From: Sulfuricella sp.
Lineage (GTDB): Bacteria > Pseudomonadota > Gammaproteobacteria > Burkholderiales > Sulfuricellaceae
Length of the DNA stretch: 64,000 bases
Assembly (NCBI GenBank): GCA_023266195.1
Contig: JAHFRP010000002.1
Location: 218,779 to 282,778 of the forward strand
Direction: 5' to 3'
Shown: in pieces, positions 28,901-36,907 of the stretch
Layout: the number at the start of each line of letters is the position of its first letter
Numbering within the stretch: the first letter of the stretch is position 1
The notes under the pieces: model-generated
The model's input: the letters and a program-made list of their open reading frames with translations, nothing else
The model's database searches: none
What the model was told of the DNA's origin: nothing
Translations under genes and position numbers: made by a program

Positions 28901-29015
28901 CGGGATACTGGCGCACCGGCAGCCGCTCGACGGAACGCAGCCCCAGCACCAGGATGAGCAGGCTGACCACGGTGGCGAGCACCGGCCGGCGAATGAAGAT
29001 GTCGGTAAACACCAT
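25959..29015 (-). CDS. RND (HAE1-type) multidrug efflux pump, inner-membrane subunit
   Basis: This 1018-aa proton-driven inner-membrane transporter of the AcrB/MexF-like superfamily is the drug-binding part of a tripartite pump. It begins VFTDIFIRRPVLATVVSLLI (TM1), has a large periplasmic loop (about residues 35-330), then the TM2-TM6 block with the proton-relay pair in LVVDDAIIVVENVNRHMEEG, a second periplasmic loop and a final TM block ending IYMMLAAEHR. Length matches the family. It is the last gene of an operon with the fusion protein (12 bp away) and outer-membrane channel. Substrates are not predictable. Its stop codon lies in a dispersed repeat. Confidence 0.93.
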   Translation of the reverse strand: MVFTDIFIRRPVLATVVSLLILVLGLRSVERLPVRQYPETQNAVVTVTTIYTGADPALVAGFITAPLENSIAQANGIDYMTSTSRQNISNIQVNLRLNYDTDKALTEINTKVNAVLNQLPTGTQPPVLTVAVGETIDSMYIGFYSQVLPTNKITDYLIRVAQPKLQAVEGVQTAEILGKHQFALRAWLNPQKMAALGVTASNVSDALTNNDFISAVGRTQGQMVTVNLTADTGLHSVQEFRNLVVKSKNGANVRLADVANVTLGSEDYDTAVGFDGQTAVYIGIKVAPTANLLDVIEGVRNAFPAVQEQLPQGLDGKIVYDATKFVKSSIHEVVATLVKALLIVTLVIFLFLGSLRSVVIPVVAMPLSLIGTFFMMLVLGYTINLLTLLALVLAIGLVVDDAIIVVENVNRHMEEGKAPLEAALIGARELVGPIVAMTVVLVAVYVPIGFMGGLTGALFTEFAYTLAGAVTVSAIIALTLSPMMCSRFLRAKDKGGQARLVEFIDRQFGNLRAGYARALHGTLDYLPVVAVFAVIVLTSIYFLYVTSKSELAPQEDQGIVIGLLTAAPNATLQQTQLNSRQVYEIYASHPETDHVFQLDGLNGLNTGIAGMVLKPWDERKKNADQLQAEVQMRFARIAGIRAVAFQRPPLPGGGIGLPMQFVIGTTDSFQRLDEVAQALMDKAQASGMFVFVDNDLKFDLPQTSIAIDRDKAALLGLTMNDIGKALGSMLGGNYVNYFSLAGRSYRVIPQVMQSERLNAEQLRDYYITNKNGTAIPVSTVASLKTSVVPESLNHFQQLNSATISGVPMPGVALGDALNKMKELARETLPRAYSVDYAGQARQYEQESSALLVTFGFALIIIFLSLAALFESFRDPLIVLISVPMSICGALIFISLGIGGASLNIYTEVGLVTLIGLISKHGILIVRFANDQQLEGRNKREAIEMAAAIRLRPILMTTAAMVLGVLPLVAATGAGAVGRFNMGLVISTGIAIGTLFTLFVVPAMYMMLAAEHRREEGKV

Positions 29016-29027
29016 GATCCGGCCTCC

Positions 29028-30188
29028 TTATTCGTCCACCGGCTTCGGCGCGGCGTTGTTGCTCGGCTGAACCCGGTTGTCGATGACGACTTCGCTGCCG
29101 TTCCTGAGCTTGAGCTGGCCGCTGGTGACGACGACGTCGCCCGCCTTGACGCCGGAGAGGATCGCCACCTGGTCGCCGCGGGTGTCGCCGGTGGTGACGA
29201 AATTCTGTTTGACGGTGAGGATGGGCTTGCCGTCGGTCGTTTTGCCGGTCTGCCGGACGATATAGACGGTGGCGCCGTAAGGGTTGAAGCTCACCGCCGT
29301 CTGCGGCAGCGTCAGCAGGCGCTGCGGCGCGCCGGACGCCACGCTGGCCGTGGCGTACATGCCCGGCAACAGTTGTTTCGCAGGGTTGGCGAGGAGCGCC
29401 TCGACCTGGATATTGCGCGTATCGAGGTCCACCTTGGGGTCGAACGCGACGATCCGGCCGGTGAATTTGCGCCCCGGATAGGAATCGGTGGCCACCGTGA
29501 CGGGCAGGCCGACCGCGAGCCGCGCCAGCTGTTGCTGCGGCATGTAGAAATCGATGTAGATCGGGTCGATGGTCTGCAACGTCACGATCTTGTCGCCCGG
29601 ATTCAGGTATTGGCCCGGATTCACGGTGGTGATGCCGAGCCGCCCGGAAAACGGCGAGTTGATCGCCTTTTTCTCTACCGTCGCCTGCTGCTGGGCAACC
29701 AGCGCCCGCTTGCTCTTCAGGTCGGCCGCGTCGGCATCCAGCACCGCCTTGCTCACCGCCTCCGCCGCATACTGCGCGCGGCCCCTGTCGTAGACGGTCT
29801 CGGCCAACTCGGCCGCGGCCTTGAGCGAATTCAGCTGGGCGATGTCGGCATCGGCGTTGAGCTGGACCAGGAGCTGACCGTTCCTCACGTCCTCGCCGGA
29901 CCTGAAATACAGGGTGCGCACCAGGCCGGCGATCTCGCTGGTCACGTCCACCCCGCGCACGGCACGCAGGCTGCCGACCGCGTTCAGCCGCGACTGCCAC
30001 GATTGCGCCTCGGCCGTGATGGCGGTAACGGTCACCGGCGGCGGCTTCTGCGAAGCCATGGATTTCTTGATCATGTGCGCCTTGAACAGCTGGAAGCCGA
30101 AAATTGCGCCAAACAACAGGCCGGCAATGAGCAGCATCAGCAGCATGCGCTTGGCCATCGGGTGCGGGTGTGTCGGAGTTTTTTCCAT
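29028..30188 (-). CDS. RND efflux periplasmic adaptor (membrane fusion protein)
   Basis: This 386-aa HlyD/AcrA-type adaptor links the RND pump to the outer-membrane channel. I start at ATG 30188, just after the outer-membrane gene; the frame is open further upstream but only antiparallel to that gene's codons. An N-terminal TM helix (MLLMLLIAGLLFGAIFGF, about residues 14-31) is followed by barrel-sandwich halves: VRTLYFRSGEDVRNGQLLVQ and NSPFSGRLGITTVNPGQYLN. An alpha-hairpin between them (AAELAETVYDRGRAQYAAEA) and the beta-barrel with GRIVAFDPKVDLDTRNIQ complete the architecture. It uses a non-lipid membrane anchor, as there is no lipobox. Confidence 0.92.
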   Translation of the reverse strand: MEKTPTHPHPMAKRMLLMLLIAGLLFGAIFGFQLFKAHMIKKSMASQKPPPVTVTAITAEAQSWQSRLNAVGSLRAVRGVDVTSEIAGLVRTLYFRSGEDVRNGQLLVQLNADADIAQLNSLKAAAELAETVYDRGRAQYAAEAVSKAVLDADAADLKSKRALVAQQQATVEKKAINSPFSGRLGITTVNPGQYLNPGDKIVTLQTIDPIYIDFYMPQQQLARLAVGLPVTVATDSYPGRKFTGRIVAFDPKVDLDTRNIQVEALLANPAKQLLPGMYATASVASGAPQRLLTLPQTAVSFNPYGATVYIVRQTGKTTDGKPILTVKQNFVTTGDTRGDQVAILSGVKAGDVVVTSGQLKLRNGSEVVIDNRVQPSNNAAPKPVDE

Positions 30189-30189
30189 G

Positions 30190-31695
30190 TCAATCTTCGC
30201 GATGAGTGGTTGAATCGGTCCGTTCCGCCGCAGCCGTGTCCGGCGGGATGTTCCACCATCCGCCGCCCAGCGCCTGGAACAGCGCCGCCGTATCCGCAAA
30301 GCGCGCGGCCTGTGCCTGCACCAGGGCCACGCGCGCCTGCTGGTCCAGGCGCTGGGCGTTGAGCAGGGATAGGTAACTGACCGCGCCCAGGCGGAACTGC
30401 TTCTCGGTGATCTCCAGCGCAACGCGTGCGGCTTTTTCCGCTTCGGCCTGTGCCGCCAGCGTAACCGCATCCAGCTCCAGCGCCCGCAGCGTGTCCGCCA
30501 CGTCCCGGAACGCTTCCAGCACGGTTTCGCGATATTGCGCCGCGGCCTGGTCATAGGCGGCGATCGCAGCGCTCCGCTTGGCGATCAGCTCGCCGCCGTG
30601 AAATATGGGCTGCAATAGCGAAGCGCCGAGGTTCCAGACGGCGGTGCCGCTGCCGAACAGGTTGCGGAACGCGACCGATTCCGAGCCGTAATTGCCGGTC
30701 AGCGTGATCTGTGGATACAGGTTTGCCGTGGCCACGCCGATCTGGGCGCTGGCCTGGTGCAACAAGGCCTCTGCGGCGCGGATGTCCGGGCGCTGGCGTA
30801 CCAGAGCGGACGGCAGGCTTACAGGCAGCTCCCGCGGCAGCTGCAAGCCGTCGAGTTCGAACTCGGGCAGCACGGCTTCGCTCGGCAGCTTGCCGGCGAG
30901 CACCGCCAGGCGATGGCGATTCTGCGCCAGCTGTTTTTCCAGCGGCGGCAGCGTGGTGCGGGTTTGCGCCACCTGAGTGCGCTGGGCGAGCACGTCGGGC
31001 CGCGACACCGCGCCAAGCGCGAACTGGCGCTCGACCACGGCGAGCTGTTTTTCCTGCAGGGCCAGGATTTCTTGGGTCGCGCGCACTTGGGCGCGGAGCA
31101 TCGCTTCCTGCACCGCGGCGGTCGCCAGGTTCGCGGTGAGCGCAAGGTATGCGGCGTCCACCTGGAAGCACTGGTAATCGACCTGGGATTGCAGCGCCTC
31201 CAAGCCGCGCCAGCCGCCGCCAACGATATCGATCCGGTACGAAACGCCGACGGAGGCGTTGTAGAGGTTAAAAATGGGAATATTGGAGGGATTGCCGAAC
31301 GCCGCACCGGAAATTTTCTGGCGTTCCGCCGAGAAATGGCCGTCCACACTCGGATACAGCACCGCGCCCACTTCGGAGCGCAGATTTTCCTGCGCCCCGC
31401 GCAACGCGGCCTGCGCGGCGGCGAGCGTCGCACTGTGCGCCAGCGCCTGGCGAATCAGCCGGTCCAACGCGTCGGAATGAAACAACCCCCACCATTGCGC
31501 CGGAATGTCCCGGCCGGCCACGAAACGCTGCGCCGCGCCGCCGGTAACGGGCGCGGCGGCGGTCTCGGGCGGCAACGCCGTCGTGGTGTATGCGCTTGTC
31601 TTCGGCGCCTCGGGGCGACGAAAATCCGGGCCGACCGCGCACCCGGCCAGAATCGCCACAAACGATGCCAAAGCAGCCGCAAACCGGAGTCTCAT
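30190..31695 (-). CDS. Outer-membrane efflux lipoprotein (NodT/OprM family)
   Basis: This 501-aa outer-membrane channel of the tripartite pump is the first gene of its operon. The signal peptide ends in a lipobox (ASFVAILAGC, Cys19, then AVGPDFRRP, typical of the family). Two OEP repeats are visible: one around residues 70-280 (GLFHSDALDRLIRQALAHSA, GVSYRIDIVGG) and one from about 290 to 490 (LVRQRPDIRAAEALLHQASA, FRLGAVSYLSLLNAQRLD). The stop is 1 bp from the adaptor start. A palindromic repeat element lies just upstream (31708-31853), so the operon promoter is inside or beyond it. Confidence 0.92.
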   Translation of the reverse strand: MRLRFAAALASFVAILAGCAVGPDFRRPEAPKTSAYTTTALPPETAAAPVTGGAAQRFVAGRDIPAQWWGLFHSDALDRLIRQALAHSATLAAAQAALRGAQENLRSEVGAVLYPSVDGHFSAERQKISGAAFGNPSNIPIFNLYNASVGVSYRIDIVGGGWRGLEALQSQVDYQCFQVDAAYLALTANLATAAVQEAMLRAQVRATQEILALQEKQLAVVERQFALGAVSRPDVLAQRTQVAQTRTTLPPLEKQLAQNRHRLAVLAGKLPSEAVLPEFELDGLQLPRELPVSLPSALVRQRPDIRAAEALLHQASAQIGVATANLYPQITLTGNYGSESVAFRNLFGSGTAVWNLGASLLQPIFHGGELIAKRSAAIAAYDQAAAQYRETVLEAFRDVADTLRALELDAVTLAAQAEAEKAARVALEITEKQFRLGAVSYLSLLNAQRLDQQARVALVQAQAARFADTAALFQALGGGWWNIPPDTAAAERTDSTTHRED

Positions 31696-31707
31696 CCGAG
31701 CCCTCCA

Positions 31708-31853
31708 AGAAGCTGTTTTAAAAAATGTAGCGAGCGGCTGCGAGGTGGGGGAGGCCGGAGCGGAGGAACCGGAATGTACTTGAAGTACATGAGGATTCCG
31801 AGCACCGCCCGACCCCGCATCGCGGCCGCGCAGTAATTTTTTAAACGGCTTCT
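31708..31853. repeat. 146-bp palindromic MITE-like element
   Basis: The ends AGAAGCTGTTTTAAAAAAT (31708-31726) and ATTTTTTAAACGGCTTCT (31836-31853) are near-perfect inverted repeats. The interior is also palindromic, centred on ATGTACTT-G-AAGTACAT (31774-31790). The right end touches the pagL stop codon. No coding capacity is seen. It resembles dispersed non-autonomous elements, and family naming would need a database. Confidence 0.8.
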
Positions 31854-32382
31854 AAAAATGGTACGCAAAACGGATCTGATTGAAGTTAATGCCGTGGTTG
31901 GGCTGCTTGATGCCGCCGTTCGACACGTGCTGCAACACGTAGGCAAGGTCGTATTCCTGCTTCGGCCCGAAACGGGCGCCCAGTCCGACGTGGTCGCCGA
32001 ATTCGAAACAGCTCCCCAGCTTTCCGGCATAAGGGTGGGAAAGCAGATGCACCCCAATCGCCCCTTCGACATAGGGAGCCAATCCGCCAACTGCGCTTCG
32101 CTGCAAGCGGAACACGGGCGTGACGCCGATATCGACGATGTTCCGGTTGTCGCTGCCCGCATCGCGCTCGTGCCAATAACCCAGCGAGGCGTCCCAATAT
32201 CCGCCCCAATGCCATTGGTCCGAGACGCGCCAGGTCTTCTGCCAGTTCCACATCAGGCCGGCGCGGGCGATGTCGGCTCCGTCGCCGCGCCCCAGCAACA
32301 GGTAGGTTCCATCCAGGGCATGGGCCGGCATCGCCGCGAAACTCAGGCCGCCGACCACCATGGCGCAGATTTTCTTCTTCAT
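31852..32382 (-). CDS. pagL: PagL-like lipid A 3-O-deacylase
   Basis: This 176-aa outer-membrane beta-barrel precursor has a signal peptide (KKICAMVVGGLSFAAMPAHA). The family hallmark is at the C-terminus: LQHVSNGGIKQPNHGINFNQ followed by IRFAYHF, with the catalytic His and Ser of the HxSN motif and a terminal Phe expected for barrel insertion. PagL removes the 3-O acyl chain of lipid A. If I align it correctly, the position of the catalytic Glu in Pseudomonas PagL (14 residues after the His) is Asn here, which may affect activity. It overlaps by a few bases with a MITE-like element at its 3' end. Confidence 0.85.
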   Translation of the reverse strand: MKKKICAMVVGGLSFAAMPAHALDGTYLLLGRGDGADIARAGLMWNWQKTWRVSDQWHWGGYWDASLGYWHERDAGSDNRNIVDIGVTPVFRLQRSAVGGLAPYVEGAIGVHLLSHPYAGKLGSCFEFGDHVGLGARFGPKQEYDLAYVLQHVSNGGIKQPNHGINFNQIRFAYHF

Positions 32383-32418
32383 GACGCACCCGTAATAAGG
32401 GGAGATACCGATTTATTT

Positions 32419-32486
32419 CGTCATTCCCGCAAAAGCGGGAATCCAGGATTTCAAGGGCGTATAGATTCGCTTTCGCGGGAATGACG
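32419..32486. repeat. Double-hairpin repeat of the ATTCCC-N8-GGGAAT family
   Basis: CGTCATTCCCGC at the left and GCGGGAATGACG at the right bound a 68-bp unit. The left part is itself a perfect hairpin ATTCCCGC-AAAA-GCGGGAAT (32423-32442). It shares GGGCGTATAGATTCGC... with the copy at 25291-25322. The core ATTCCC-8nt-GGGAAT recalls the dRS3-like repeats known from Neisseria; that similarity is only of motif. Confidence 0.75.
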
Positions 32487-32626
32487 TTTAACCGGCGTTT
32501 CCTTACATTTCGACGTTGTTCGGAAATGCCCGGTTTAGCTTCATTTACTATAGTATTTTTTTCGCTTCCGGCTGTTCGATCCGGCTACTACACTGGAAAG
32601 AGCGGCAATTGCGAAAAGGGACCAGC

Positions 32627-34313
32627 ATGCTCGACGAATTCACCAGCGAACCGCGCATCGCCTACTTCACCATGGAAATCGCACTGCGCAACGAGATCCC
32701 GACTTACAGCGGCGGCCTGGGCATACTGGCCGGCGATACCCTGCGTTCGAGCGCCGATCTGGAACTGCCGCTGATCGGTGTCAGCCTGGTTAGCCGCGCC
32801 GGCTATTTCCGCCAGGAAATCGCCGCGGACGGGAGCCAGATCGAACATCCCATCTTCTGGGAGCCGCGCGACTGGTGCGCGCCGTCGGAAGCGAAAGTCG
32901 CGGTAGAAATCGACGGCAACGAAGTCTGGGTGCGCGGCTGGATCTACATTCTGCAAAGCCAGGCCGGCGGCCGGGAGCCGGTACTCCTGCTGGATACCGA
33001 CCTCAACGAAAACCGCCCGGAAGACCGGGAAATCACCCATTACCTATACGGCGGCGACGAAGGCTACCGGCTGAAACAGGAAATCATCCTGGGCATCGGT
33101 GGCGTGCGCCTGCTTTACGCCCTGGGCTTCCAGATCCGCCAGTTCCACATGAACGAGGGGCATTCCGCCCTCCTCGCCCTGGAGCTGCTGCGGCGCCACG
33201 CCTATCCGGCTTTGGGCGTGCGGCCGGGGGAGTCGCCCTACGACATTCCCCAGGTGCGGGAGCTGTGCAACTTCACCACCCACACCCCGGTCGAAGCGGC
33301 CTCCGACCGGCTTCCCTACGACCTGGTGCGGAGATTTCTCGGAAACTTCATCGAACTGCGCATCCTCAAGTCGCTGGCCGGCGAAAACAACCTGAACATG
33401 ACCCAGCTCGCGCTCAACCTGAGCGAATACGTCAACGGCGTCGCCCAGCGCCATGCCGAAGTGGCCGGGAAGATGTATCCGGGCTACCACGTCCACGCGA
33501 TCACCAACGGCATCCACCCGTTCACCTGGGTCTGCCCGAACTTCAGCGTGCTCTACGACACCCACCTGCGCGGCTGGGCGCACGAGCCGGATTACCTGGT
33601 GCGTGCCGACCGTCTTCCCGACGACTCAGTCTGGGAGGCCCATACCCACGCAAAGCGGGTGTTGCTGGACAAGGTGAATGCGCTGTGCGCGACAAATCTC
33701 GACCCCGACAAGCCGATACTCGGCTTCGCCCGGCGCATGACAGCCTACAAGCGCCCGGACCTGCTTTTTTCCAACATTGAGCGGCTCAAGGCCATTGCCA
33801 GCCGGCACCCAGATCATGCTCGCCGGCAAGGCCCACCCTCGCGACAACGGGGGAAAGGAGCTGATCAAGCTGCTGCATCGCCATATGGCGGAACTGGCAG
33901 GCGTTATTCCCATCGTCTTCCTGCCCAATTACGATATGGAGATTGCCCAGTACATGGTCGCCGGCGTGGACGTGTGGCTCAATACGCCGCTGCGCCCGCT
34001 CGAAGCGTCCGGTACCAGCGGCATGAAGGCGGCGCTCAATGGCGTGCCCAATCTGAGCGTGCTGGACGGCTGGTGGATCGAAGGCTGGATCGAGGACGTA
34101 ACCGGCTGGGCCGTATGCGGCAGCAGCGACTGCTCGGAAAGCGGCGATGCGGAATCTCTTTATGACAAGCTGGACAGCAAGGTGCTGCCCCTCTACTACG
34201 ACAACCGGCCGGGCTGGATCGCGGTAATGAAAGGCGCGATCGGCAAAAATGCCTCGTATTTCAACAGCCATCGCATGATGCGGCGCTATGCCACCGAAGC
34301 CTATATTCGTTGA
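32627..34313 (+). pseudogene. glgP: Alpha-glucan phosphorylase (GT35-like), frameshifted
   Basis: The enzyme would release glucose-1-phosphate from alpha-glucans. The first frame starts at ATG 32627 (AAGGG 7 nt upstream) and reads RIAYFTMEIALRNEIPTYSG, GGLGILAGDTLRSSADLELP, QFHMNEGHSALLALELL, HAITNGIHPFTW and ARRMTAYKRPDLLF up to about 33805. There the frame slips: conserved sequence continues in the next frame as QIMLAGKAHPRDNGGKELIK, IVFLPNYDMEIAQ and EASGTSGMKAALNGV, ending at 34313. The PLP-binding Lys motif lies after the slip. The net shift is +1 (one extra base or two missing). Joined length is about 561 residues, as in the short phosphorylases. It could be true decay or a sequencing error. 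Confidence 0.85.
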
Positions 34314-34337
34314 AGCGATTGCATAGCTGCTAAATGG

Positions 34338-34366
34338 TTGTGCTAGACGTGAAAAAATCCTATATT
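34338..34366 (+). promoter_or_regulatory. Sigma70-type promoter
   Basis: TTGTGC (34338-34343) and TATATT (34361-34366) are separated by 17 bp, close to the consensus -35/-10 arrangement. They lie about 45 bp upstream of the CigR-like gene start at 34409. Confidence 0.55.
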
Positions 34367-34408
34367 GACAGCAAGTTATAACAAACATTTCTTGATGGGA
34401 GACGAATC

Positions 34409-34933
34409 ATGCGGACAACTACTTTACCGTTACATTGCGCGCTGGCGATCGCCCTTGCCGGGGCATTGGCGACCGGCCCGGCGTTTGCCGACAGGCCGGA
34501 TTGGGCCGGCGACAAGGGGGGAAAGCACGAACATCAGGAGGATGGCCACGGCCAGAGGGAAAAGCACCGGGACCATGACGAAAGGTCGTTTCGTGGGGAC
34601 GGACGGGACATCGAGGTGCGCGGGCATTTCGACGACCGGCAGCGGATCATCGTCCGCGATTATTACGGCGGCGAGTTCCGCGCCGGCCATTGCCCGCCGG
34701 GCCTCGCCAAAAAACACAACGGCTGCATGCCTCCCGGCCAGGCGAGAAAATGGGAAATGGGCCGGGCGCTGCCGCCCGATGTGGCCTACTATCCGCTGCC
34801 GCCGTCAATCGTCGTGCAGATCGGGCCGCCGCCGGCGGGATACCGCTACGTGCGCGTGGCCTCCGACATCCTGTTGATCGCGGTCGGAACGGGGATGGTG
34901 GTGGATGCTATCCAGGACCTGAACGGGCGGTAA
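34409..34933 (+). CDS. CigR/RcnB-like periplasmic protein
   Basis: This 174-aa protein has a signal peptide (LHCALAIALAGALATGPAFA, cleavage before DRPDW). A very charged His/Asp/Lys/Arg stretch follows (about residues 37-70, HEHQEDGHGQREKHRDHDER). Then comes the RcnB/CigR-type core IIVRDYYGGEFRAGHCPPGL, AKKHNGCMPPGQARKWEMG, LPPDVAYYPLPPSIV and a hydrophobic C-terminal segment VASDILLIAVGTGMVVDAI. The core signature CPPGLAKK...CMPPGQ is diagnostic of the family. Function is unclear; relatives include the anti-virulence factor CigR and nickel/cobalt homeostasis protein RcnB. A good promoter (34338-34366) and GGGAG 7 nt upstream support the start. Confidence 0.8.
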   Translation: MRTTTLPLHCALAIALAGALATGPAFADRPDWAGDKGGKHEHQEDGHGQREKHRDHDERSFRGDGRDIEVRGHFDDRQRIIVRDYYGGEFRAGHCPPGLAKKHNGCMPPGQARKWEMGRALPPDVAYYPLPPSIVVQIGPPPAGYRYVRVASDILLIAVGTGMVVDAIQDLNGR

Positions 34934-35025
34934 CTTCCGCCCGGCATGCTTCCGTTCGTGCCTGAAATGGAATCGTTTTTCTTTCCTACAATGAAAGCTC
35001 GCTCTCAACCGGAAAGGAAAATGTC

Positions 35026-35334
35026 ATGCAAATCCTCATGCACGTAAAAATCCCTCATCAGCAATTCAATTTGGCAGTTGCCGACGGGACCGTAGGGCAG
35101 AAGATCAATCGCATTATCGAGGAAACCAGCCCCGAGGCCGTCTATTTCACGGAATACGACGGCAAGCGGGGAGCGATCATGGTCGTCGATCTGGATGATT
35201 CGGCAAAGATACCCAGTCTGGCCGAACCCTGGTTCCTGCTGTTTAACGCGGACGTGGAGTTCCATGTTGCGATGACGCCGAGCGCTCTTGAACAAGCCGG
35301 ACTCGACAAGATCGCCAAGAAGTGGGTGTCTTAG
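35026..35334 (+). CDS. Conserved small protein of unknown function (about 100 aa)
   Basis: This is a 102-aa soluble protein without signal peptide or membrane segment. It looks like a compact alpha/beta fold: ILMHVKIPHQQFNLAVADGT, helix with KINRIIEET, SPEAVYFTEYDGKRGAIMVV, then SLAEPWFLLFNADVEFHVAM and a C-terminal helix. I recall close relatives in many bacteria annotated as hypothetical or, without clear basis, as panthothenate synthetase; I do not assign that function. GGAAAGGA lies about 7 nt before ATG 35026. It is followed by a strong hairpin and is convergent with the ankyrin gene. Confidence 0.75.
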   Translation: MQILMHVKIPHQQFNLAVADGTVGQKINRIIEETSPEAVYFTEYDGKRGAIMVVDLDDSAKIPSLAEPWFLLFNADVEFHVAMTPSALEQAGLDKIAKKWVS

Positions 35335-35347
35335 GGAAGCGCTGATT

Positions 35348-35381
35348 AAACGGCATTCCCCCAAAGACGGGAATGCCGTTT
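35348..35381. terminator. Bidirectional hairpin between convergent genes
   Basis: AAACGGCATTCCC pairs perfectly (13 bp) with GGGAATGCCGTTT around an 8-nt loop. The A-rich left edge and T-rich right edge suit termination in both directions. It lies between the gene ending at 35334 and the ankyrin gene ending at 35427, and belongs to the ATTCCC hairpin family. Confidence 0.75.
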
Positions 35382-35426
35382 GACCGGTGCGGAATCGCGG
35401 TTGCCGGCCCGACATGTTCCCCGTGG

Positions 35427-36071
35427 CTACGGCTTATCCGCCTCCAGCAATTCGCCGATATCGGTGTTGCCGTTTTCAAGCGCCCAGCTCAGGGCTGTCG
35501 CCCCGCTTGCGTTCGCTTTCCGGGCATCCGCGTGCCATTCCAGCAGCACCTTCACCACCTTGATGTGGCCATTCTTTGCAGCCAGCATCAGCGCGGTTGT
35601 CCCGTTCCGCGTTGCCGCATCGACGTCCCCACCGTTGTTCAACAATTGCCTGACGATAGGGCTGAACCCGGAAAACGCGGCATACAGCAGAGGAGTCCAT
35701 CCCTGCGGCGTTGCCTGGGACACGTCGGCCCCCATGGCGATCAGCGTGGCGACCACCTGCCCGTGGCCTTCGAAGGCGGCGAGCATGATCGCCGTTTCGC
35801 CCAGGCGATTTTTGCTGTTGAGTCTTGCTCCGGCCTGGCGCAAGAGTTTCACGATTTCCACATTTCCTTCGCGTGCCGCGATAATCAAGGCCGTGTTGCC
35901 GTCGCCGTTCATAATGTTGGCATCGACGCCCCGCGCGAGAAGTTCCTTGACCGTACCGGCATCGCCAAGGTTGATTGCCGTATAAAAATCGTCTATCAGT
36001 TCAATTGAATACGCTGAATTGCTGGCAATCAGGATGAACAGAATTGCCAGTCTCCCGATCATCGCCGTCAT
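35427..36071 (-). CDS. Periplasmic ankyrin-repeat protein
   Basis: This 214-aa protein has a signal peptide (RLAILFILIASNSAYS, cleavage near residue 22) followed by about six ankyrin repeats from residue 25 to 210. Repeats show the usual G-x-TAL...AA..G....V..LL..GA pattern, for example GDGNTALIIAAREGNVEIVK and NGTTALMLAAKNGHIKVVKV. It should be a periplasmic protein-binding scaffold; the partner is unknown. The start overlaps the tatD stop (ATGA), making it the last gene of the long minus-strand operon that begins at yceD or further within it. Confidence 0.88.
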   Translation of the reverse strand: MTAMIGRLAILFILIASNSAYSIELIDDFYTAINLGDAGTVKELLARGVDANIMNGDGNTALIIAAREGNVEIVKLLRQAGARLNSKNRLGETAIMLAAFEGHGQVVATLIAMGADVSQATPQGWTPLLYAAFSGFSPIVRQLLNNGGDVDAATRNGTTALMLAAKNGHIKVVKVLLEWHADARKANASGATALSWALENGNTDIGELLEADKP

Positions 36072-36835
36072 GGTATTTTGAACAAGCGCATGAAATTGCG
36101 GGTGGTGGCGTCCGCCAATTCCGCGACGTCGATTTGACGCAGCCGGGCGACCTCTTCGGCAACGTGCTTCACATAGGCGGGCTGGTTGATTTTTCCCCGA
36201 AACGGTGCCGGAGCGAGGTACGGCGAATCGGTTTCGACCAGCACTCTGTCAAGCGGAATTTTCTGTGCAACTTCCTTGAGTTGCGTCGCGTTCTTAAAGG
36301 TGACTATACCTGAAAACGAGATGTGGAAATTCATCGCTATCGCCTGTTCCGCCACCGCCAGGTTCTCGGTAAAGCAGTGCATCACCCCCCCTACCGCCGA
36401 CGCCCCCTCTTCTTCCATGATGCGCAACGTGTCGGCCGAGGCTTCCCGCGTGTGAACGATCAGCGGCTTGCCGCAGAGCCGCGCGGCGCGGATATGGTTG
36501 CGGAAGCGCTCGCGCTGCCAATCCAGGTCGCCCTTCAGCCGGAAATAATCCAGCCCGGTTTCGCCGATGGCGACGACCTTGGGATGGCTCGCCAATCCGG
36601 CCAATTCTTCAGGCGTAGGCTCTTTTTCTTCTTCGTAGTCGGGATGCACACCCACCGAGGCGTAGACGTTCGGATGACGCTCCGCCAGCTCCAAAACGCC
36701 GGGGAAATCCCGCAGGTTGACGCTGACGCAAAGCGCATAGCCAACATGATTTATTTCCATGTTGGCTAATATTTCAGGCAGGTTCGAAGCGAGTTCGGAA
36801 AGGTTCAGATGGCAGTGGGAATCGACCAGAATCAT
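36068..36835 (-). CDS. tatD: TatD-family metal-dependent hydrolase/DNase
   Basis: This 255-aa TIM-barrel metallohydrolase has all expected metal ligands: DSHCHLNL (H7, H9), GETGLDYF (Glu, about 94), LIVHTREA (His), VMHCFTEN (His) and LVETDSPYLAP (Asp). Members act as 3'-5' DNases or related deoxyribonucleases (TatD/YcfH/YjjV group). This copy is in the YcfH-typical position next to holB, tmk and pilZ. Length matches the family. It is coupled to the ankyrin gene by a 4-bp overlap. Confidence 0.93.
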   Translation of the reverse strand: MILVDSHCHLNLSELASNLPEILANMEINHVGYALCVSVNLRDFPGVLELAERHPNVYASVGVHPDYEEEKEPTPEELAGLASHPKVVAIGETGLDYFRLKGDLDWQRERFRNHIRAARLCGKPLIVHTREASADTLRIMEEEGASAVGGVMHCFTENLAVAEQAIAMNFHISFSGIVTFKNATQLKEVAQKIPLDRVLVETDSPYLAPAPFRGKINQPAYVKHVAEEVARLRQIDVAELADATTRNFMRLFKIP

Positions 36836-36907
36836 AAAGTAGTTATGAATTTTTAGTGTTGAATTTGAAGTGTGGCCGAACGAGCGAAGCCATTAATTCA
36901 AAATCTT

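Noticed and set aside
27265-30000. 911-aa minus-strand frame
   Set aside because: It is a second frame of the RND pump and adaptor genes on the same strand; the translation is low-complexity Arg/Gly/Ala-rich.
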